Positions 17,901 through 26,204 of a stretch of DNA of 64,000 nucleotides are shown here, in pieces (within the stretch, counting starts at the first letter, position 1; every line of letters starts with the position of its first letter). The notes under the pieces are model-generated. The model was given only the letters and a program-made list of their open reading frames with translations. It did not search any database and was not told where the DNA came from. Where the stretch lies: assembly GCF_017349355.1 (NCBI RefSeq), contig NZ_JAFMPM010000008.1, positions 186,001 to 250,000 of the forward strand, read 5' to 3'. Position numbers and translations under genes: made by a program. The DNA comes from Thiothrix fructosivorans. GTDB lineage: Bacteria > Pseudomonadota > Gammaproteobacteria > Thiotrichales > Thiotrichaceae.

Positions 17901-19347
17901 CCGATGCGCTGGGGTCGGTATCGGTCTGCGCGGTTTGGCAGGCTTCGAGGAACACCAGCGGAATGCGGTAATCGCGCAACAGTGCCGCCAGCTTGTCGGC
18001 ATGTACCAATTGCATCCGCCGGTTTTTCAACTCATGGCTGTCCTGCGGGTCTTCAAAACACAACGCACCCAGCCCATGTTGCTGGTCGTAAATCCCGTGA
18101 CCATCGAAGTGGACGACGTGATAGGGTTCGTCAGCCTCACTGGCGCGGCGCAATTCCTTTTCCAATGCGCCCAAGGTCGGCGGCGTCAACACGCTCACTT
18201 GCACCAACTCGCCAAGGGTTGCCACCCCCTCCACCAGCGGCAAGGCACTGGCACGGTGGTCGATATAACCCACGCCAGCCTGTTCCGGGCGCGGACTCAG
18301 CAGCAAAATGCGGATTGGTAACTGGGTAATGCTGGGCGGTTTCTGATCGTAATTGGGCAAACGGCGGCGGATGCGCACCGGGTATTTGCCGTCACTGACG
18401 TACCCTTTGCCATCGTGCAGCAATTCCCACGGCAGGCTTTGCAAGCGGCTGGCAGCGGTATTGGCATTGGCTTTTTCCGCATCGCTGGCATCTTCCAGCA
18501 AAGCCGTTTCCACCAGCACTGAAAACAGGCGTTCGGACTCGGTGCGGGTGTTATGCCAAGCCGCTTTCACTGCTTGACATTCGGGTTTGTCCAGCACAGC
18601 GGCGGATAGCTTCGCGCCCCATTGGGGTAATTGCGCTTCGGTGCGTTGCGCCCGGTCGCGGAATAAACCGACAGGCCAGTGGAGGTAATCTTCCAGATAC
18701 CAGCGCAATTCGTCCTGCTCGATTTGTCCGATGGGGGCGGTGAAGCGGAACGGGCGGCTGGTGACTTCGCGTTCTTTGCTGAGATCAGCGGGGGTGTAGG
18801 TCAGGGTTGCCCGCGCACTCAATTGTTCGCTGCCATCGGCGTTGCGCGTCAAGGTGGGTTCGGTCAGTTCCAGTAGCAATTCGGCAAGGGGTTTGTTTTC
18901 GACTTGCTGCTCTGTTGGCAAATCGTCGGGCAGGCGTTCGCCGAGGGCGGCGAGGATGCGGGGCATCGCTTCCTGCAATTTGCCAACGTCCAGCTCAATC
19001 TTTTCGCCAGCGGGTTCTTCATCAAACCACATGCCTAACGCAGCAGGCAGAATGCCGGGTAACAATAATGGGATGACCGTTACGCCTGCTTGCTCGGCTA
19101 AACGAACTTCCTTGCGTACCCACGATGAATTGACGGTATGGGTGCTAATCACCATTAAGACATGGCGGGCGGTACGGATGGCTTCGGCAACTTCAGGCCA
19201 AAGTTTGTCGCCACCGCGCAGATTAAGCGAATCGACCCACACGTTAAGATGATGAAGTTCCAGCTTTTCACGCAATTGTTTGACGAAGGCATCGTCAGCG
19301 GTCGCGTGCGAAATGAAGATGTGTTTGCCCGAAGTAGAAGACGACAT
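14989..19347 (-). CDS. TIR-CHAT-STAND NTPase-TPR protein, probable immune effector
   Basis: 1452 residues. The N-terminal TIR domain (about 8-150) begins HIFISHATADDAF and has SSWVRKE with E80 at the place of the catalytic glutamate of NAD-cleaving TIR domains. A CHAT caspase-like protease domain (about 350-580) has H413/H417 in HFDGHG and C470 in LEACQTA, the expected catalytic dyad. A STAND/NB-ARC-like NTPase follows: GRSREL at 600, Walker A GQGGVGKTT near 625, and Walker B LIVVDNVEALL near 700. From about 1020 to 1400 there are tetratricopeptide repeats. By analogy with STAND defence proteins, the TPR part would sense a ligand, the NTPase would oligomerise, and TIR and/or CHAT would kill or cleave. 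A copy of the 45-bp repeat is inserted in frame at residues 733-748. A hairpin covers the ribosome binding site. Architecture is seen; the defence role is inference. Confidence 0.85.
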   Translation of the reverse strand: MSSSTSGKHIFISHATADDAFVKQLREKLELHHLNVWVDSLNLRGGDKLWPEVAEAIRTARHVLMVISTHTVNSSWVRKEVRLAEQAGVTVIPLLLPGILPAALGMWFDEEPAGEKIELDVGKLQEAMPRILAALGERLPDDLPTEQQVENKPLAELLLELTEPTLTRNADGSEQLSARATLTYTPADLSKEREVTSRPFRFTAPIGQIEQDELRWYLEDYLHWPVGLFRDRAQRTEAQLPQWGAKLSAAVLDKPECQAVKAAWHNTRTESERLFSVLVETALLEDASDAEKANANTAASRLQSLPWELLHDGKGYVSDGKYPVRIRRRLPNYDQKPPSITQLPIRILLLSPRPEQAGVGYIDHRASALPLVEGVATLGELVQVSVLTPPTLGALEKELRRASEADEPYHVVHFDGHGIYDQQHGLGALCFEDPQDSHELKNRRMQLVHADKLAALLRDYRIPLVFLEACQTAQTDTDPSASVAAKLLEEGIASVVAMTHSVLVVTARRFVTQFYRTLAEGQRIGKAMLAGQTALMRDTFRLPIAGAGDLHLQDWFVPILYQEQHDPQLFARLPSATAQLMTAQQRQTRLGRLPEPPPHRFIGRSRELLQVERLLEQQPYAVLRGQGGVGKTTLAVELARWLVQSRRFERCAFVSVEQYTHPDYVLEQLLQQLVNPNHNFAAEYASDTDKALQAIRRVLENERVLIVVDNVEALLADEGNVGAVSQLLAKLLTPPSPTLPPQGGQGARVLFTTREALPAPFNHKAREIVLGALSVTDAKALVMQVMNNEGLHLRHDDQGNTPQEVDDLVRSVGCHARALVLLARELAQRGVKATTANVRAIMQELEQRHPGQRELSLFASVELSLRRLSPEVREQIAGLAVFQDGGYWQNMGKVLGLDDEKMGHVYWNLIEVGLAQPIGDYGYIRLDPALPATLDLGLTAQQREGYQQRWREVMGQLVDFLYQQHFKDTKLQSQLTQLELPNLMAYLQTLVADLQAGSVAAEVVAGKAGTVEQLLANLHQPQALAQVVAWRKQAAQALGEWSHTHFKNERMNIERLLQQGDIQTTYQAAQALLQQCQQAGEQAYAWADYDLAMAHSLLGRVLNRGGAAAQALPYLQEAQRRFESLGESGASMASAALTEQGDCLRALGQLEAAAAAYEDAIARDEKREDTRSVVVNKGQLATTRLYQKRYADALQGYQQALALFQQLDEPGAVATAWHQIGMTHRDTGDFAQAEQAYRQSLSINIQQGDEAGEASSLGELGTLYVEWNRPEQAVSFYRQAADIAVAIGDKAQEGIWRSNLTFTLIKFQRYDEARPELLRAIECKQAFGHAAEPWTTWDILHDLERASGNPLAAREARQQALAAYLAYRRDGGENHHWAGRLALAIGQAIQQKNTVEVEQVIRELLQDGSYSENLLHKLQAIIAGERDLALAEDEGLHYQYAAELVLLLEGLE
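17105..17150. repeat. GC-rich element, copy 4, inside the TIR-CHAT gene
   Basis: An inverted copy of the 45-bp element (46 bp here) read through by the gene, giving TPPSPTLPPQGGQGA between the Walker B segment and RVLFTTRE. No stop or frameshift results. This falls at a surface loop of the predicted NTPase domain. Confidence 0.8.
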
Positions 19348-19349
19348 GG

Positions 19350-19399
19350 TAAGCCCCTGTTTGCCGTAGTTTACAGCAGTATAGCAAACAGGGGGCTTA
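19350..19399 (-). promoter_or_regulatory. Long hairpin between rsmA and the TIR-CHAT gene, covering its ribosome binding site
   Basis: TAAGCCCCTGTTTGC (19350-19364) is complementary to GCAAACAGGGGGCTTA (19384-19399), a 15-bp stem with one bulged G. On the minus-strand transcript the 3' arm holds the AGGGG of the TIR-CHAT ribosome binding site, two bases before the ATG. It also lies directly after the rsmA stop, so it could attenuate read-through. There is no T-run after it, which argues against a simple intrinsic terminator. Confidence 0.5.
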
Positions 19400-19401
19400 T
19401 G

Positions 19402-20190
19402 TCATGCAGTTAGCAAATTCGCCAAATTAACAAAATCCTCGACCGATAGCGTTTCCGCCCGACGCACCGGATCTATCCCCACACTTTCAATCTGCTCCAC
19501 CGTCAGCAAGCCTTTCAGCGTATTGCGCAAGGTTTTGCGGCGTTGCGAAAACGCTTGCAGCACCAACTTGCCGAATTGCTCGGTGTCATTGGCAATATAC
19601 GGGGGCGTTGCCCACGGTTTCAAATACACCACCGCCGAATCAACTTTGGGCGGCGGAGTAAATGCACCGGGGCCAATCTTCAGCAAATAATGCGGTTCGC
19701 AATAGTATTGCACCATCACCGAGAGCCGCCCGTAATCGGAACTATCCGGCTCGGCGGTGAGGCGATCCACGACTTCCTTTTGCAGCATGAACAGCATGTC
19801 GCGGATGTGCGCTCGATGTTCTAGAAAGTGGAAAATCAGCGGCGTGGAAATGTTGTAGGGCAAGTTACCGATAATCCGTAGTGTGTCACCGTCGCCACGC
19901 AACGCTGGAATGTCCAGCTTGAGCGCGTCTTGGGCGTGGATGTGCAATTTACCGATGCCTTGCGGTTGTTCTTGCCACCACGCAATCACGTCACGGTCGA
20001 TTTCGACCACATCGAGACGCGGCAGTAATTCCAGCAGCGGGAAGGTGAGTGCGCCGGGGCCGGGGCCGATTTCGACCACATGATCCGTGGGTTGCAGGTT
20101 AACAGCACGGAGCATGTTGTCGATGACGTTGCGGTCATGCAAAAAATGCTGACCGAAACGTTTTTTGGCGTGTTGTTGGTATTGGCTCAC
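19402..20190 (-). CDS. rsmA: 16S rRNA dimethyladenosine transferase RsmA/KsgA
   Basis: 262 residues starting at a GTG. It has KRFGQHFLHD, the SAM-binding motif EIGPGPGALT and the catalytic NLPYNIS motif. It dimethylates two adjacent adenines in the 3' hairpin of 16S rRNA late in 30S assembly. Its start shares one nucleotide with the stop of the upstream OmpA-family gene, so expression is coupled. Confidence 0.95.
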   Translation of the reverse strand: MSQYQQHAKKRFGQHFLHDRNVIDNMLRAVNLQPTDHVVEIGPGPGALTFPLLELLPRLDVVEIDRDVIAWWQEQPQGIGKLHIHAQDALKLDIPALRGDGDTLRIIGNLPYNISTPLIFHFLEHRAHIRDMLFMLQKEVVDRLTAEPDSSDYGRLSVMVQYYCEPHYLLKIGPGAFTPPPKVDSAVVYLKPWATPPYIANDTEQFGKLVLQAFSQRRKTLRNTLKGLLTVEQIESVGIDPVRRAETLSVEDFVNLANLLTA

Positions 20191-22424
20191 TATTGTCCTA
20201 ATATTTTCAGTTCGACGCGGCGATTTTGCGCTTTGCCGTCGGGCGTGGCGTTGTCAGCCAGCGGTACGTTGGGGCCGTAACCTTTGGCACTGAGCAACCC
20301 GGCTTTTGCGCCTTTTTCCACGAGGTATTTCATGACCGTTTCGGCACGGGCTTGGGAGAGCTTTTCATTGGCGATTTTGTTGCCGCTGCTATCGGTATGA
20401 CCGCCTACCTCAATAGTGAGGTCGGGGTGTTTTTTCAGGGTATCGGCAGCTTCATCCAGAATGGGCGAGGATGCCGCCGTGAGGATAGCAGAACCCGTTT
20501 CAAACATGACGCCTTTGAGGTTGATGTTTTCGGTTTTGGAACAGCCGACCGGGTTTACGTCAGCAGCAGCGGCAGTATCGGGGCAAAGATCGGCATCGTC
20601 AGCAATACCGTCTTGGTCGGCGTCGGCGTCGGCGATGGCGTCACAGCCTTTGTCGTCAACTTTCACGCCTTCTTTGGTGTCAAGGCACTTGTCAGACTCG
20701 TCGATTACGCCGTCTTTATCGCCATCGGGAGGTGGTAAGTCGCAACCTTTGTCGTCAACTTTCACGCCTTCTTTGGTGTCAAGGCACTTGTCAGACTCGT
20801 CGATTACGCCGTCTTTGTCACCATCCGGTGGCGGTAAGTCGCAGCCTTTATCGTCCACTTTCGTGCCTTCTTTGGTGTCAAGGCACTTGTCGGTAGCGTC
20901 GATGATGCCGTCTTTATCATCATCAGGCGGTGGTAAGTCGCAACCTTTGTCGCCAACTTTCACGCCTTCCTTCGTATCGGGGCACTTATCGGCAGCGTCG
21001 ATCACACCATCTTTGTCGCCGTCAGGTGGCGGCAAATCGCAACCCTTGTCGTCGACTTTGGTGTCATCCTTGGTGGTGGGGCATTGGTCAGCAGCGTCGA
21101 CAATGCCGTCTTTATCGCCATCGGGAGGTGGCAAGTCGCAGCCATTTTCGTCAACTTTTACGCCCGCAGCCGTGGTTGGGCAGCGGTCTTTATCATCGGT
21201 AAGGCCGTCGCTGTCAGCGTCTTTCGGGAGTTCGCAACCTGCTGGATCAACGGTTATGCCCGCCGCCGTCGTAGGGCATTTGTCCAGTTTGTCGGGAATG
21301 CCGTCCGCATCGCTGTCCTTGGTCTCGTTTTCCAAGGTGCTGATCAATTGTTGCTTTTCGTTGGCTAATTGTTCTTTTTCAGCCGTTAATTGCTGCTGTA
21401 CGCTGGTTAATTGTTCTTTTTCAGTCGTTAATTGCTGCTGTACGCTGGTTAATTGTTCCTTCTCAGCCGTTAATTGCTGTTTTTCGGTTTCGAGTGAGGC
21501 GAAATTTTGGCGCAATTGGGCAAATTGTTGGGAGACTTCGGCAACGGCGGAAACTTGTTGTCCCATATTGTTGACTTTGCTTTCTAGCTCGCCTTTTTCT
21601 GCTTTGCAGCTTTCCAGATCAGCTTTTTTGACGCTATCGGCTAATTCACCTTTTAGGGTGTTCAGTTGGTTTTCTAGCTCACCTTTGCCTTTGTCCGCGT
21701 CGTCTAATTGTTTGCGCAGGTCAGCAATGGTTTTTTCTTGTAATGACAGGGTTTCTTTGGTTTTACCTTCCAGCGTGGTTTGTTGTTCGCGCAGGCTTTT
21801 AAGCCCTTGATTCAGCGCATCCATTTGCTGGGTATTGGCGGTATTTTGGTTGGCTGTTTGTGCTGCTGTGGTTTGCTGGGTGGCGCTGGGGCTAGCCATA
21901 GCATAGTTACCAGTGCGATAGCCCAGATTCGGCCAGTTAAAATTGGGGATGGTGGGCATCATCATCGGGGGTGGCGCGGGCGGTGCCATCATCTGCCCGG
22001 GTAAGAAGTATTGTGCGGGGTTGTAATAATATTGTTGTATACCGCTGCCATAGGGTTGGGTGTAATAGGTCGTTTGCGGCTGGGCATAGCGGTAGGTGGT
22101 GGCTGCCGTTGGGTTAATGGCGGTGGTGGCGATGTTCGTGGTGGCAGTGGCGGTATCAGCTTGCGGATAAACGTAAATGCCTGCTGCACTATTGCCGGTG
22201 GTAGTGCTGGTGCTGGTTTGCGGGTAAACGTAAGTACCCGTACTGCTACCCGTGGTATGCGTCGTGGTCGTTTGTTGAGCCGTTGGGTTGATGGCATTGC
22301 TAGTTGTATTGCTGGTTTGGTTGTCGGGCGGTAGCATCATGGGGTCAGGAAATTGGGGTGTTTCCGCGTGAGCAGTCGCTGACAGTGCAGACAGCACGGT
22401 TAGGCTAGCAATCAATTTGTGCAT
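20190..22424 (-). CDS. OmpA-family protein with coiled coil and thrombospondin type 3 repeats
   Basis: 744 residues from the ATG at 22424, which gives a clean signal peptide (MHKLIASL to ATAHA). An in-frame ATG at 22442 would put charged residues before it. A T/Q/Y/P-rich low-complexity region with YVYPQ repeats is followed by a Q/E/L heptad coiled coil, then about eight calcium-binding TSP3 repeats (pattern DxDxDGIxD with paired cysteines), and a C-terminal OmpA peptidoglycan-binding domain (GHTDSSGN, AQNRRVEL). It probably tethers the outer membrane or a surface structure to peptidoglycan. Coupled to rsmA by a 1-nt overlap. Confidence 0.85.
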   Translation of the reverse strand: MHKLIASLTVLSALSATAHAETPQFPDPMMLPPDNQTSNTTSNAINPTAQQTTTTHTTGSSTGTYVYPQTSTSTTTGNSAAGIYVYPQADTATATTNIATTAINPTAATTYRYAQPQTTYYTQPYGSGIQQYYYNPAQYFLPGQMMAPPAPPPMMMPTIPNFNWPNLGYRTGNYAMASPSATQQTTAAQTANQNTANTQQMDALNQGLKSLREQQTTLEGKTKETLSLQEKTIADLRKQLDDADKGKGELENQLNTLKGELADSVKKADLESCKAEKGELESKVNNMGQQVSAVAEVSQQFAQLRQNFASLETEKQQLTAEKEQLTSVQQQLTTEKEQLTSVQQQLTAEKEQLANEKQQLISTLENETKDSDADGIPDKLDKCPTTAAGITVDPAGCELPKDADSDGLTDDKDRCPTTAAGVKVDENGCDLPPPDGDKDGIVDAADQCPTTKDDTKVDDKGCDLPPPDGDKDGVIDAADKCPDTKEGVKVGDKGCDLPPPDDDKDGIIDATDKCLDTKEGTKVDDKGCDLPPPDGDKDGVIDESDKCLDTKEGVKVDDKGCDLPPPDGDKDGVIDESDKCLDTKEGVKVDDKGCDAIADADADQDGIADDADLCPDTAAAADVNPVGCSKTENINLKGVMFETGSAILTAASSPILDEAADTLKKHPDLTIEVGGHTDSSGNKIANEKLSQARAETVMKYLVEKGAKAGLLSAKGYGPNVPLADNATPDGKAQNRRVELKILGQ
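20648..20845 (-). repeat. Two near-identical 99-bp tandem units in the TSP3 region
   Basis: The unit encodes 33 residues (GCDLPPPDGDKDG, then IDESDKC and TKEGVKVDDK). Two adjacent units are nearly identical in DNA. More diverged copies continue to about 21245. The near-identity points to recent duplication and likely copy-number variation between strains. Confidence 0.8.
21360..21485 (-). repeat. 42-bp coiled-coil tandem repeats
   Basis: A 14-residue unit (TAEKEQLTSVQQQL and variants) is repeated three times in the coiled-coil part of the OmpA-family gene, with closely similar DNA (TTCTTTTTCAG, TGCTGCTGTACGC). The 14-residue period equals two heptads, so changes in copy number would lengthen the coiled coil without breaking it. 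Confidence 0.75.
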
Positions 22425-22444
22425 GGAATGAGCCTCTCTCATGT

Positions 22445-22855
22445 TTATTTTCCACCAATGGATAGGTCACGGCGTGCTGCCGAAATAGTAATGGTGAAAC
22501 CTGCAATGACATCCAGAAACGCCATGCCAGTTAAAATCAGGAACACAGAATTACCTGCCCAGCCATAAATTAGCCACGCAGTTAAGTAGAAAATTAGCAC
22601 AAAAGTCGACAGCAAGTGGTCAATAATCGTGGTTTCGGAGGTGCGTGTGGATTTAAACAGCTCAACATACAAACAAGCAACGCCGAGTAAGACCATGAAA
22701 TCCCCCCATGTGGGTTTCCATAGCGCTCCAGAAGGGAGAGACAGGTGGAATAAAACGTGGTTTAAGCCGCTGGGAAATAAGTTAACTTTGACCGCTAACC
22801 AGTAAATGACCAAGATGATGCCGAAGAACGGAACGATTTGTACGACTTTGAACAT
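22445..22855 (-). CDS. Conserved-looking integral membrane protein of unknown function
   Basis: 136 residues with about four hydrophobic segments: FFGIILVIYWLAV, FMVLLGVACLYVELF, TFVLIFYLTAWLIYGW and VFLILTGMAFLDVIAG. I do not recognise the family. It ends 20 nt upstream of the OmpA-family start on the same strand, so it heads a likely operon with that gene and rsmA. It may assist envelope insertion, but nothing in the sequence shows this. Confidence 0.7.
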   Translation of the reverse strand: MFKVVQIVPFFGIILVIYWLAVKVNLFPSGLNHVLFHLSLPSGALWKPTWGDFMVLLGVACLYVELFKSTRTSETTIIDHLLSTFVLIFYLTAWLIYGWAGNSVFLILTGMAFLDVIAGFTITISAARRDLSIGGK

Positions 22856-23062
22856 GATGGGGTTTACGCTCCATTTTATTAACCTTTATAGACACTGCTT
22901 ATCCTTGCCTTGCTGGCCGCAGGGCTGAAACATTAGTACAGGATGCGGCATGGTATCAAGTATAAACGAAGGGCTTGATTGCGTCAGGCGTAAAACACAA
23001 AATCGCACTGTTTCAGCCTGTTGGCTAGGGATGTAGCACCGCGCTGCGTTCGTCGGAATAGT

Positions 23063-23092
23063 TTGTGGTGCATCTGCGACACAGAATATAGT
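23063..23092 (+). promoter_or_regulatory. Possible sigma-70 promoter for the 1010-residue envelope protein
   Basis: TTGTGG at 23063-23068 and TATAGT at 23087-23092 are separated by 18 nt and lie about 58 nt upstream of the start. The remaining gap between the divergent genes (22856-23149) holds no convincing gene; a 98-codon minus-strand frame there lacks recognisable features. Confidence 0.3.
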
Positions 23093-23149
23093 GACTCTGA
23101 TCATGTGACCCAATATCCAATAATAAAGGCACGCTGACAGCGAGACATA

Positions 23150-26100
23150 ATGATGAATAACAAAAAAATATTTCCCCCCCAATGGGCTATCCTTCCTCTA
23201 CTGTTTTGTTCAGCCGCTGTTCTCGCAGGAGACGGTGGTTTGGATGCGCCGTATGGTCAACTGCCTCCACCGCCTGCACACTCTTTGACCTTAGAAGACG
23301 AGGCGGCGATTAATGCTGTGCCTGCGCCCATGCCGATGGCAGCTACGCCGGATACAATGCGCCAAGCGCAAGATCTGGGGCAACAAGCAGATGGTTTTCT
23401 GGAGGATTCCAGCGAAACGTCCAGCGTGAATACTGGCTATGTGGGCGGCAATACCCGCATCGGCATCGGCGTTGATACCGAACTCAAGGGCAAAGCGGAT
23501 GTAAGCCACGTTATCCGTGACACTGGCAGCAGTGCCACCATCGGGCAAGGCTATGTCGGCTTTAACCCCAGTGCGGACAAAGCCTTGGGCGAAGAAAGTC
23601 TGACGGGTGCAGGCGCTAAATTAAGCCATCACTGGGTATCGGGCGATCCGAATACTGCCACAAGCGTTAACAAAGTATTCGGCGCGTATGACCAAAATGA
23701 GTTGAAAGATAAAAAAGCCACGCTGGGGTATGGGCAAGAATCCGAAGCGATGTTCTGGTCAGGTCATATCAGCAAAGGGCTGTCGGAAGCACGCATAGTT
23801 GCGCCGGGCATCAACGCAAAAGCCTATGACTTAGGCGTGGGCGGGCGCGTCGGGACGTATTTACCAGACCAGCAAATGCGCGTGCAAGGCGGTTTGGATT
23901 ATGAATGGGGCACTGATTTTGCGGATAGTGAAACACGCCCCGCGCAAACCACAGTGACGGGCGGCGTGGAAAAGTTTTTCCCTGATACCCCGCACAGTGT
24001 CGGTGCTGAAGTGGAAGTGTACAAAAAAGCAGGCGGTGCGGTGGTCGCGGGTAGCTCGGAAGATGCCGAAGCGCGTGGTGGGGTTTCCTACCGTTATGAC
24101 ATTGGCAGCGAAGCCGGTGTGTGGCAGCCAGAACAGCGTTACCGCCGGATTCGTACCGAAATTCCGGGCGAACAAATTAAACAGCCGCCGAAAATCGAGC
24201 GCAAGCTGGTTAAGAATACCATGGAGTTGGAATCCGATACCTTCTTCAAACTGGATCGTGCAGAGCTGACGCCTGAAGCCAAAGAGCGTATGAAAGCGGT
24301 GATTGGGCAAATTCGTGCGTCGGGTCATGATGGCAATATCCGCATTACGGGGAACACCTGTGACAAGGGTTCTGATGCGCATAATTTGAAATTGTCGGAA
24401 CGTCGTGCCAATGCGGTGCGTGATTTCATGGTGAAAAATGGTTTTAACGGCAATGAATTGCTAGCACAAGGGTTGGGCGAATCGCAGCCTAAGTACCCGA
24501 ATACCGATGCGGAAGGTCACAAAAACCGTCGCGTTGATATTGAATACGTCACCTATCAGAACGAATACAAGGATGAGGTGATTGAACAGGGTGGCACGAG
24601 CACCACTGACCCGAAAGTGGTGTGGCGTAAAGAATTGATCCCTGAACCACCTCTCTGGGTGCGTCAAGCCTTGCGCAATGTGGCTGACCACAAGCAAAGC
24701 GTGGATACCTACACCACCAGTGCAGGTACGGGCGGTAGTGTTTCTCCGAATGCACCAGTGGCAGTGAATGATACGGCAACCACCACCAGCGGTACGCCAG
24801 TGAGTATTGCCGTATTGGCAAATGATACTGACCCGAACGGCGATGTATTGAGCATTGTGAGCTTTAACCAAGGCGCAAACGGCTCAGTGACACAGGTCGG
24901 CAATGCACTGGTGTATACGTCTGTGGCTGGCTTTACGGGCACGGATACGTTTACCTATGTGATTAAAGATCCTGCTGGTAACCAAAGCACTGCAACGGTA
25001 ACGGTGAACGTTGGTGCGACTGATCCGAATGCACCGCTTGCTCGCAATGATACGGCAACCACGACCAGCGGTACGCCTGTCAATATTGCGGTGTTGACCA
25101 ATGATATTGACCCGAATGGCGATGTATTGAGCATTGTGAGTTTTAACCAAGGTTCAGATGGCGCAGTAACACAAGTCGCTAACAATCTGGTGTACACATC
25201 GGTGGCGGGTTTTACAGGGACGGATACTTTTACCTACGTGATTAAAGATCCTGCGGGGAATCGCAGTACGGCAACCGTCACGGTTACGGTGGCAAGTACG
25301 GGGACTAGCGCGAATCCCCCCATCGCAGCACCGGATCAGGTGGAAACGTTGCAAGATACGGCTGTTACCATCAAGGTACTGGATAATGACAGTGATCTGG
25401 ATGGCAATACGTTGACGCTGACAGGGGTGGGTGCAGATGCCGCCCACGGCACGGCGATCCGTAGCGGTAATAACGTGATCTATACACCGAATGCTGGATT
25501 TGCGGGCGAAGATCAGTTTACCTACACCGTTGCTGACGGCACAGGTAATAGTACTGTTGGGCATGTTTTTGTGAAAATCAACACCCCCGGCGGCAATTTG
25601 AAGGCAACCAACGACCTGTACACGGTTAACATGAACAGTAGCGCGAATAGCTTTGATGTCATGTCTAACGATGAATTCCCCACAACGGGTGCAACCGTCA
25701 CCATCGTGAGCAACGCCAGCAATGGTTCGGCGAGCGTGTCGGGCGGTAAGGTGCTGTATACGCCGAAAACGGGTTATTCCGGTACGGATAAATTGACTTA
25801 CCGTTTGACGGATAGCCGTGGGTATACGGCGGATGCAGTGATTGACATCACTATCAGCAATACCACCACGCCGAGCAATCTTGCGCCGAAAGACGATTAC
25901 CTGTTGATTGACTTAAACGATACCGTGACCCGCAAATTATCGGTATTAAGCAATGATACCGGTGATGGCATGGAAATCATTGCCGTCAGTACGCCGCGTT
26001 ATGGCACGGCTGCGATCAGTGCCGATGGTCAATCCATCAACTTCACCTTGCGTAGCGGCTACTGTGCTGACCATTCCTTCACCTACATCGTGAAAGATAA

Positions 26101-26182
26101 GTACGGCAATCAGAAGCAAGCAACGGTGGTGATTGACGTGGTGCCTGCGAACCTGACAGACCCGAACGCACCGCCTGCGTAA
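23150..26182 (+). CDS. Large envelope protein: beta-rich N-terminal region, OmpA domain and tandem Ig-like (Big_9/cadherin-like) domains
   Basis: 1010 residues; the start could equally be the next ATG at 23153. A signal peptide (to AAVLAG) precedes a glycine-rich beta-strand region (about 95-330) that may form an outer-membrane barrel. The OmpA-like domain spans about 355-460 (FKLDRAELTPEAKERM, LSERRANAVRDFM, HKNRRVDIEY). From about 530 there are five Ig-like domains with the VNDTATTTSG/NDxDPNGD pattern typical of bacterial cadherin-like repeats, the first two almost duplicated. It is unusual for the OmpA domain to sit between a possible barrel and surface-type repeats. Probably an adhesin or structural sheath/envelope protein; no function is shown. 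Confidence 0.75.
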   Translation: MMNNKKIFPPQWAILPLLFCSAAVLAGDGGLDAPYGQLPPPPAHSLTLEDEAAINAVPAPMPMAATPDTMRQAQDLGQQADGFLEDSSETSSVNTGYVGGNTRIGIGVDTELKGKADVSHVIRDTGSSATIGQGYVGFNPSADKALGEESLTGAGAKLSHHWVSGDPNTATSVNKVFGAYDQNELKDKKATLGYGQESEAMFWSGHISKGLSEARIVAPGINAKAYDLGVGGRVGTYLPDQQMRVQGGLDYEWGTDFADSETRPAQTTVTGGVEKFFPDTPHSVGAEVEVYKKAGGAVVAGSSEDAEARGGVSYRYDIGSEAGVWQPEQRYRRIRTEIPGEQIKQPPKIERKLVKNTMELESDTFFKLDRAELTPEAKERMKAVIGQIRASGHDGNIRITGNTCDKGSDAHNLKLSERRANAVRDFMVKNGFNGNELLAQGLGESQPKYPNTDAEGHKNRRVDIEYVTYQNEYKDEVIEQGGTSTTDPKVVWRKELIPEPPLWVRQALRNVADHKQSVDTYTTSAGTGGSVSPNAPVAVNDTATTTSGTPVSIAVLANDTDPNGDVLSIVSFNQGANGSVTQVGNALVYTSVAGFTGTDTFTYVIKDPAGNQSTATVTVNVGATDPNAPLARNDTATTTSGTPVNIAVLTNDIDPNGDVLSIVSFNQGSDGAVTQVANNLVYTSVAGFTGTDTFTYVIKDPAGNRSTATVTVTVASTGTSANPPIAAPDQVETLQDTAVTIKVLDNDSDLDGNTLTLTGVGADAAHGTAIRSGNNVIYTPNAGFAGEDQFTYTVADGTGNSTVGHVFVKINTPGGNLKATNDLYTVNMNSSANSFDVMSNDEFPTTGATVTIVSNASNGSASVSGGKVLYTPKTGYSGTDKLTYRLTDSRGYTADAVIDITISNTTTPSNLAPKDDYLLIDLNDTVTRKLSVLSNDTGDGMEIIAVSTPRYGTAAISADGQSINFTLRSGYCADHSFTYIVKDKYGNQKQATVVIDVVPANLTDPNAPPA
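24751..25308 (+). repeat. Two tandem 279-bp cadherin-like units
   Basis: The two 93-codon units share the segments NDTATTTSGTPV, DPNGDVLSIVSFNQG and SVAGFTGTDTFTYVIKDPAG at both protein and DNA level. Later units in the gene have diverged strongly, so this pair is a recent duplication. Confidence 0.8.
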
Positions 26183-26204
26183 GATCAAAAGCTCGCACGT
26201 TGAG

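Noticed and set aside
17314-18321. A 335-codon plus-strand frame antisense to the TIR-CHAT gene
   Set aside because: It is Q/R/H-rich, has no recognisable domain, and lies wholly opposite a gene with clear domains; it is a shadow of GC-rich codon use.
20416-21810. A 464-codon Ser-rich frame opposite the TSP3/OmpA gene
   Set aside because: Its repeats mirror the TSP3 DNA repeats on the other strand; no signal peptide or family match.
22886-23182. A 98-codon minus-strand frame in the gap before the 1010-residue protein
   Set aside because: No family features or good ribosome binding site, and it overlaps the divergent gene's start.
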